DNA from: Bacteroidota bacterium
GTDB taxonomy: Bacteria > Bacteroidota > Bacteroidia > 2-12-FULL-35-15
Assembly: GCA_021323165.1 (NCBI GenBank)
Contig: JAJTCJ010000012.1
Coordinates: forward strand, 1-48,203
Direction: 5' to 3'
Length of the DNA: 48,203 nucleotides
Under the pieces are notes generated by a model. That model had not been told where the DNA came from. It worked only from the letters and a program-made list of their open reading frames with translations, and searched no databases. The stretch's first letter is position 1, and every line of letters begins with the position of its first letter. A program made the position numbers and the translations under genes. Positions 44,895 through 48,203 of this stretch are shown here, piece by piece.

Positions 44895-45845
44895 ATGAAA
44901 AAAATACTGTCTTTAAGTTTTACTTTACTTACAATAACCGCTACTTTTTCACAAACGGCTGATACAACTGTAAATACCAAACACTGGAAAAGAGGTGGCC
45001 TTACAGCATTAAATTTTGCTCAGTCCAGTTTTACCAACTGGGCTGCCGGAGGAGAAAACGCTATTTCAGCCACAGCACTAACTACTTTCTTTGCTAATTA
45101 CAAAAAAGGAGATATAACATGGGATACAAATCTTGATATGGCCTATGGTTTATTAAAATCAGGCAATACAAAGGTACGTAAAAATGAAGACAAGATCGAT
45201 TTTAACACTAAAGTTGGGAAATATGCCTTTTATGAGCATTGGTATTATACAGCTTTGGTAAATTTTAAGAGTCAGTTTGACAATGGTTACAACTTGCCTG
45301 ATGATTCAACTGTCATTTCACATTTCATGGCTCCTGCATATATTCTTGGTGCGATCGGTCTGGATTACAAAACAAAAGATAATAGTTTTTCGTTCTTCAT
45401 TTCTCCTATTACTTCTAAAACAACAATCGTAAATGATCAGCGCTTGGCAGATCTTGGTGCATTTGGTGTTGAACCTGCTAAATTTGATACTGTTGGAGGA
45501 GCTTATGTAATGGTTCAAGGTGGTGAAATGATAAGAACTGAACTTGGTGGATATATCAGGATCACATACAAGAAAGACATCATGAAGAATGTGAACCTTG
45601 CTACCAAACTTGAACTCTTTTCAAATTATTTAGAAAGTCCGCAAAACATTGATGTAAACTGGGAAGTTTTGATAGGAATGAAAGTGAACAAGCTAATCAA
45701 TGTAAACCTCAGCACTCAGATGATATATGATCATGATATACCTGTACCTGTAGAACGCAATGTTAACGGAACAAAAGTTAAGGGAGTCGGTCCACGCCTG
45801 CAATTCAAAGAAGTACTGGCGATAGGAATCTCTTATAAATTTTAA
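44895..45845 (+). CDS. DUF3078 family outer-membrane protein
   Basis: A 316-residue protein with a signal peptide (residues 1-20, ending TFSQ). The mature part begins with WKRGGL..LNFAQSSF.NWAAGGENAIS, the hallmark of DUF3078. Alternating strands run to the end, with a terminal aromatic residue (SYKF) typical of an outer-membrane barrel. The function is unknown. It is coupled to mscL. Confidence 0.9.
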   Translation: MKKILSLSFTLLTITATFSQTADTTVNTKHWKRGGLTALNFAQSSFTNWAAGGENAISATALTTFFANYKKGDITWDTNLDMAYGLLKSGNTKVRKNEDKIDFNTKVGKYAFYEHWYYTALVNFKSQFDNGYNLPDDSTVISHFMAPAYILGAIGLDYKTKDNSFSFFISPITSKTTIVNDQRLADLGAFGVEPAKFDTVGGAYVMVQGGEMIRTELGGYIRITYKKDIMKNVNLATKLELFSNYLESPQNIDVNWEVLIGMKVNKLINVNLSTQMIYDHDIPVPVERNVNGTKVKGVGPRLQFKEVLAIGISYKF

Positions 45846-45864
45846 TTCTTGTTCGTAAGTAAAA

Positions 45865-45893
45865 TGATCCTTTCCGGTCTCCGGGAAGGATTT
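45865..45893 (+). terminator. Probable terminator after the DUF3078 gene
   Basis: GATCCTTTCCGG pairs with CCGGGAAGGATT with one G-U/T-G step around a 3-base loop. The following T-run is short (TTTATT), so strength is uncertain. Confidence 0.55.
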
Positions 45894-45906
45894 ATTATGT
45901 CTCCAT

Positions 45907-46173
45907 ATGGCTTGTGAATTAAAACAAACAGATCAAAGAATTAAGGTAGATCCCTGGGTGGGTGTCTCTATTGCAAATGACCTTTTGAATATTGGAATTA
46001 CCTCGGTGGCTAATCTGAAAGGTAAAGATCGTGGCTTTATCATCAAATCAATTTGCAGGAATTATTCAGGATCGTTGACTGTTATACGTTTTTCGATGTG
46101 CTGTATTGCACAACTGAAAAACTAAACAGGACAAGGATAAACTTCAATGGTGGAAGTGGAAAAGACATAAAAT
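45907..46173 (+). pseudogene. Decayed Cdd1-like (pathogenicity-locus HhH) gene
   Basis: The longest open frame gives 72 residues with WVGVSIANDLLNIGITSVANLKGKD, close to the helix-hairpin-helix core of the Cdd1 family (usual start PGVG.SIA.DL..LGI..V.DLKGK). After CRNYSGS the frame loses similarity. The frame one base later instead reads DR, stop, LLYVFRCAVLHN, stop, KTKQDKDKLQWWKWKRHK, which is the expected family C-terminus (DRCLLYVFRCAVYY ... WW.W). So a frameshift near 46070-46080 and two TGA codons interrupt it, and VDPW in place of IPG at the first hairpin suggests another small change. Function of Cdd1 proteins is unknown. Confidence 0.68.
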
Positions 46174-46204
46174 AAAAAGAGCTGCAGTATGGCAGCTCTT
46201 TTTA
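46174..46204. terminator. Bidirectional terminator
   Basis: A perfect stem AAAAAGAGCTGC / GCAGCTCTTTTT with a 6-base loop. It lies between the decayed Cdd1-like gene and the end of the T9SS gene on the minus strand. Confidence 0.9.
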
Positions 46205-46224
46205 TTTTAGAATCTAACTTATTA

Positions 46225-47298
46225 TTATTTGATAATCAGTTTCTGATTCATTGCTTTACCATCAACAACCGCATTCAGGAAATAGATGCCTTTTGCGAGA
46301 TGTCCATCAGCATTTATCTTCACAACTGTACCATTGCTTAGTGCCTTGAACATTTCCGAGTACACAACTTTTCCATAGATATCATAAACAGTAAGAAGAA
46401 CTTCAGTTCCGCTTTTTGTCAGCCCATCAATAGCAACATCAAAACCTAAATCACCCGATGGATTAGGATAAGCGTTGATCGCAAAGTCAGGGACAAGAAC
46501 TTCTGCGTTTTTCTCCAACCAACGATTTGCTTCTTCATAGGTACTCACCATAGATGTATTAATAGTAATATTACAAACCGAGCCAAAATTACCCCATAAC
46601 CCACCCACTTTTGCTCGAACACGGACACTATAGGTGTTTCCATTTTGCAGTCCAGTAATTGAATATTTTGTAATATATGTTGAACCAGAACCACTCACTC
46701 TTGTAAATGAATAGCCTAGTCCAGAATTTGCAAATTCCCATTCATAATCCTGGGCTCCTGAAACGGTAACACAATAAAAATAGCCCGTAAGATTTATAAT
46801 TTGGTTACATTGCGATTCAATGAGCTGGGTTTCAGGGATCGAACCTGAAATAGTGATTGTACATATGTTTCCGTAATTGCCCCAGACCCCACCAACTTTT
46901 GCTCTTACCATAACATTATAAGTCTGGCCTGGAACCAGCCCTGTTATCGAGGCTCTGAGAATATTAGAAGCTATATTACCTCGCTGTTTGGTAAATGAAT
47001 AGCCTAATGACGCATTTGTAAATTGCCACTCATAATCCTGAGCACCTGCAACCGGATTACAATTAAAATATCCCGAAAGATCAGATACTGTTTGTCCGCA
47101 ATGCACAGCAGCAACCTGAGTCAACTGAACGTTCGAAGAAAATGTAATTGCACAGACAGTGCTGTAGTTCCCCCAGATCCCACCAACCTTTACTCTGACT
47201 CTTACATTATAGGTTTGCCCCTGCTGAAGACCAACGATAGCAGTTCTTAAAATGTTGGCATTGCCAGATCCTCTCTGTTTTGTATATAAGTATCCCAA
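46225..47298 (-). CDS. T9SS-exported repeat protein, C-terminal fragment after a frameshift
   Basis: 357 residues that are the end of a longer surface protein. Three copies of a ~90-residue fibronectin-like unit follow each other, each with DYEW.F.N..LGYSFTK-like, ITGLQ.G.TY.VRVRAKVGG.WGN(Y/F)G..C.I and C(N)...YF.C elements. The last ~80 residues (FAINAYPNPSGDLGFDVAI ... GIYFLNAVVDGK) are a type A T9SS sorting domain. The frame is open a little upstream of the apparent TTG start (to about 47333, reading EWEFSNTSLGY), so that start is not real. The missing N-terminal part is the reading frame 47321-48203 in another frame. Confidence 0.78.
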   Translation of the reverse strand: MGYLYTKQRGSGNANILRTAIVGLQQGQTYNVRVRVKVGGIWGNYSTVCAITFSSNVQLTQVAAVHCGQTVSDLSGYFNCNPVAGAQDYEWQFTNASLGYSFTKQRGNIASNILRASITGLVPGQTYNVMVRAKVGGVWGNYGNICTITISGSIPETQLIESQCNQIINLTGYFYCVTVSGAQDYEWEFANSGLGYSFTRVSGSGSTYITKYSITGLQNGNTYSVRVRAKVGGLWGNFGSVCNITINTSMVSTYEEANRWLEKNAEVLVPDFAINAYPNPSGDLGFDVAIDGLTKSGTEVLLTVYDIYGKVVYSEMFKALSNGTVVKINADGHLAKGIYFLNAVVDGKAMNQKLIIK

Positions 47299-47320
47299 TG
47301 ATGTATTAGAGAATTCCCAC

Positions 47321-48203
47321 TCATATAGGAACAGAACTTACGCAATTTTGCGTTACTGCTTTTGTATGTTGAGTAATACACCCGTTTTGATCCGAAACAG
47401 TTACAGTATAATTTCCCTGTGATAATCCAACGATATCTTCTGTTGCCGAACCATTGCTCCAGCTATATGTATAGGAAGGAGTTCCGCCAGAAACTGTTAA
47501 ATTGATAGTCCCATCGTTATCAGTACAAGTTGATTCTGTCATTATACTGCTTAATCCAGGAACCGAGTTTATGCTCGCAGTAACGCTCATTCTTACTGAC
47601 ATACATCCACCATTTGTTGCATCTACAAAATAAGAAGTAGTTGAGCTGATGCTCGGGGTTGTGAACGAAGTTCCTGTTCCCAGACTTGAACCACCCGTGC
47701 TTGCTGAATACCAGTTTAAAGTTCCTGCACTTGCTGTTGCTCCTAAAACTACGGTTCCGGTTCCGCAACGACTGCCCGGAGTGGTAGAAGAAATTGTAGG
47801 TGTTGAATTAATTGTTGCTGTTACAGATGTTCTTCCCGAAGTACATCCACCATTTGTTGCATCTACAAAATAAGATGTGGTTGAACTAATACTCGGAGTT
47901 GTGAACGAAGTTCCTGTTCCCAGACTTGAACCACCCGTGCTTGCTGAATACCAGTTTAAAGTTCCTGCACTTACTGTTGCTCCTAAAACTACGGTTCCGG
48001 TTCCGCAACGGCTGTTTGGTGTTGTTGAAGAAACTGTAGGTGTTGAATTAATTGTTGCTGTTACAGATGCTCTTCCCGAAGTACATCCACCATTTGTTGC
48101 ATCTACAAAATAAGATGTAGTTGAACTAATACTTGGCGAAGTAAAAGATGTTCCTGTCCCAAGACTTGAACCACCTGTACTTGCAGAATACCAGTTTAAG
48201 GTT
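47321..48203 (-). CDS. Ig-like repeat surface protein, middle part (runs off the window, frameshifted at its end)
   Basis: The frame is open from the right edge (first full codon at 48202-48200) to a stop at 47321-47323, ~293 residues. It has two and a half near-identical 80-residue Ig_7-like domains (LNWYSASTGGSSLGTGTSF.TPSISSTTSYFVDATNGGC). A SprB-type repeat follows, with TCTDNDGTINLTVSGGTPSYTYSWSNG and GNYTVTVSDQNGC. It then stops after NCVSSVPI, where the next domain of the same protein continues in another frame as YEWEFSN (46225-47333). Both pieces should form one T9SS-secreted adhesin-like protein. The N-terminus is outside the window. An ATG at 47602 is internal. Confidence 0.75.
   Translation of the reverse strand, partial: TLNWYSASTGGSSLGTGTSFTSPSISSTTSYFVDATNGGCTSGRASVTATINSTPTVSSTTPNSRCGTGTVVLGATVSAGTLNWYSASTGGSSLGTGTSFTTPSISSTTSYFVDATNGGCTSGRTSVTATINSTPTISSTTPGSRCGTGTVVLGATASAGTLNWYSASTGGSSLGTGTSFTTPSISSTTSYFVDATNGGCMSVRMSVTASINSVPGLSSIMTESTCTDNDGTINLTVSGGTPSYTYSWSNGSATEDIVGLSQGNYTVTVSDQNGCITQHTKAVTQNCVSSVPI
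47604..48203. repeat. Tandem 240-bp repeats coding Ig-like domains
   Basis: The string CATCCACCATTTGTTGC recurs at 47604, 47844 and 48084, exactly 240 bases apart. The units between are nearly identical at DNA level, giving 80-residue protein repeats. The array continues past the right edge. Confidence 0.85.

Noticed and set aside
47649-48113. Two similar plus-strand open frames, 74-78 residues, repeated 228 bases apart
   Set aside because: They are antisense shadows of the 240-bp Ig-domain repeats on the minus strand; no start context and no recognisable product.
47604-48203. Regularly spaced repeats that could suggest a CRISPR array
   Set aside because: The whole 240-base unit is conserved and codes for protein; there are no short repeats with unique spacers.

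Overview
The window looks like a chromosomal segment of a Bacteroidota bacterium. It is AT-rich. Its promoters match the Bacteroidota type (TTTG, about 20 bases, TAnnTTTG). It encodes LptD of the Bacteroidota form, several secreted proteins with C-terminal type IX secretion (T9SS) sorting domains, SurA/PpiC chaperones and a DUF3078 protein. No tRNA, rRNA, CRISPR array, transposase or phage gene was recognised by eye.

Layout. 1-6.5 kb: end of lptD, a haem-binding protein, then two secreted T9SS proteins on the minus strand (a seven-calcium-loop FG-GAP/ASPIC protein and a five-haem cytochrome). 6.7-16.2 kb: housekeeping and envelope genes (DUF1328, ridA, two related small membrane proteins, an M61 peptidase, lpdA, rsmB, recR, a family 2 glycosyltransferase). 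16.2-23.1 kb: a minus-strand block of MoxR ATPase, surA, two more PpiC-type proteins and guaB. 23.3-37 kb: an accessory glycan region. 37-45.8 kb: flippase, YfhO-like protein, 2-oxoglutarate oxygenase, SDR, icd, mscL and DUF3078. 45.9-48.2 kb: a decayed Cdd1-like gene and a repeat-rich T9SS adhesin-like gene that is split by a frameshift and runs off the window.

The main accessory system is a tightly packed plus-strand operon (25.0-37.0 kb) behind a clear promoter. It holds pseB, pseC, an unrecognised 525-residue protein, a pseudaminate-type methylase, an SpsF-like cytidylyltransferase, a PhyH-like dioxygenase, a PseG-PseH fusion and a NeuB/LegI-type (not typical PseI-type) synthase. These are followed by an ATP-grasp ligase, an extended SDR, a PPP-family phosphatase and a PIG-L deacetylase. 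A DUF115/Maf-like protein and a hexapeptide acyltransferase lie just upstream, and a Wzx-like flippase just downstream. Together they suggest a CMP-activated nonulosonic acid with unusual tailoring for surface glycan or glycoprotein.

A second theme is gene damage. recR lacks its helix-hairpin-helix, the family 2 glycosyltransferase lacks the segment with the NPDT metal site, a small membrane protein lacks a helix and is frameshifted, and the terminal T9SS gene is frameshifted at what looks like a lost segment. Each loss looks like roughly 60-90 bp. This is either an assembly/read problem or a real deletion habit, and it can be tested with raw reads. Intergenic regions carry at least three kinds of dispersed or tandem short repeat, often directly in gene leaders.
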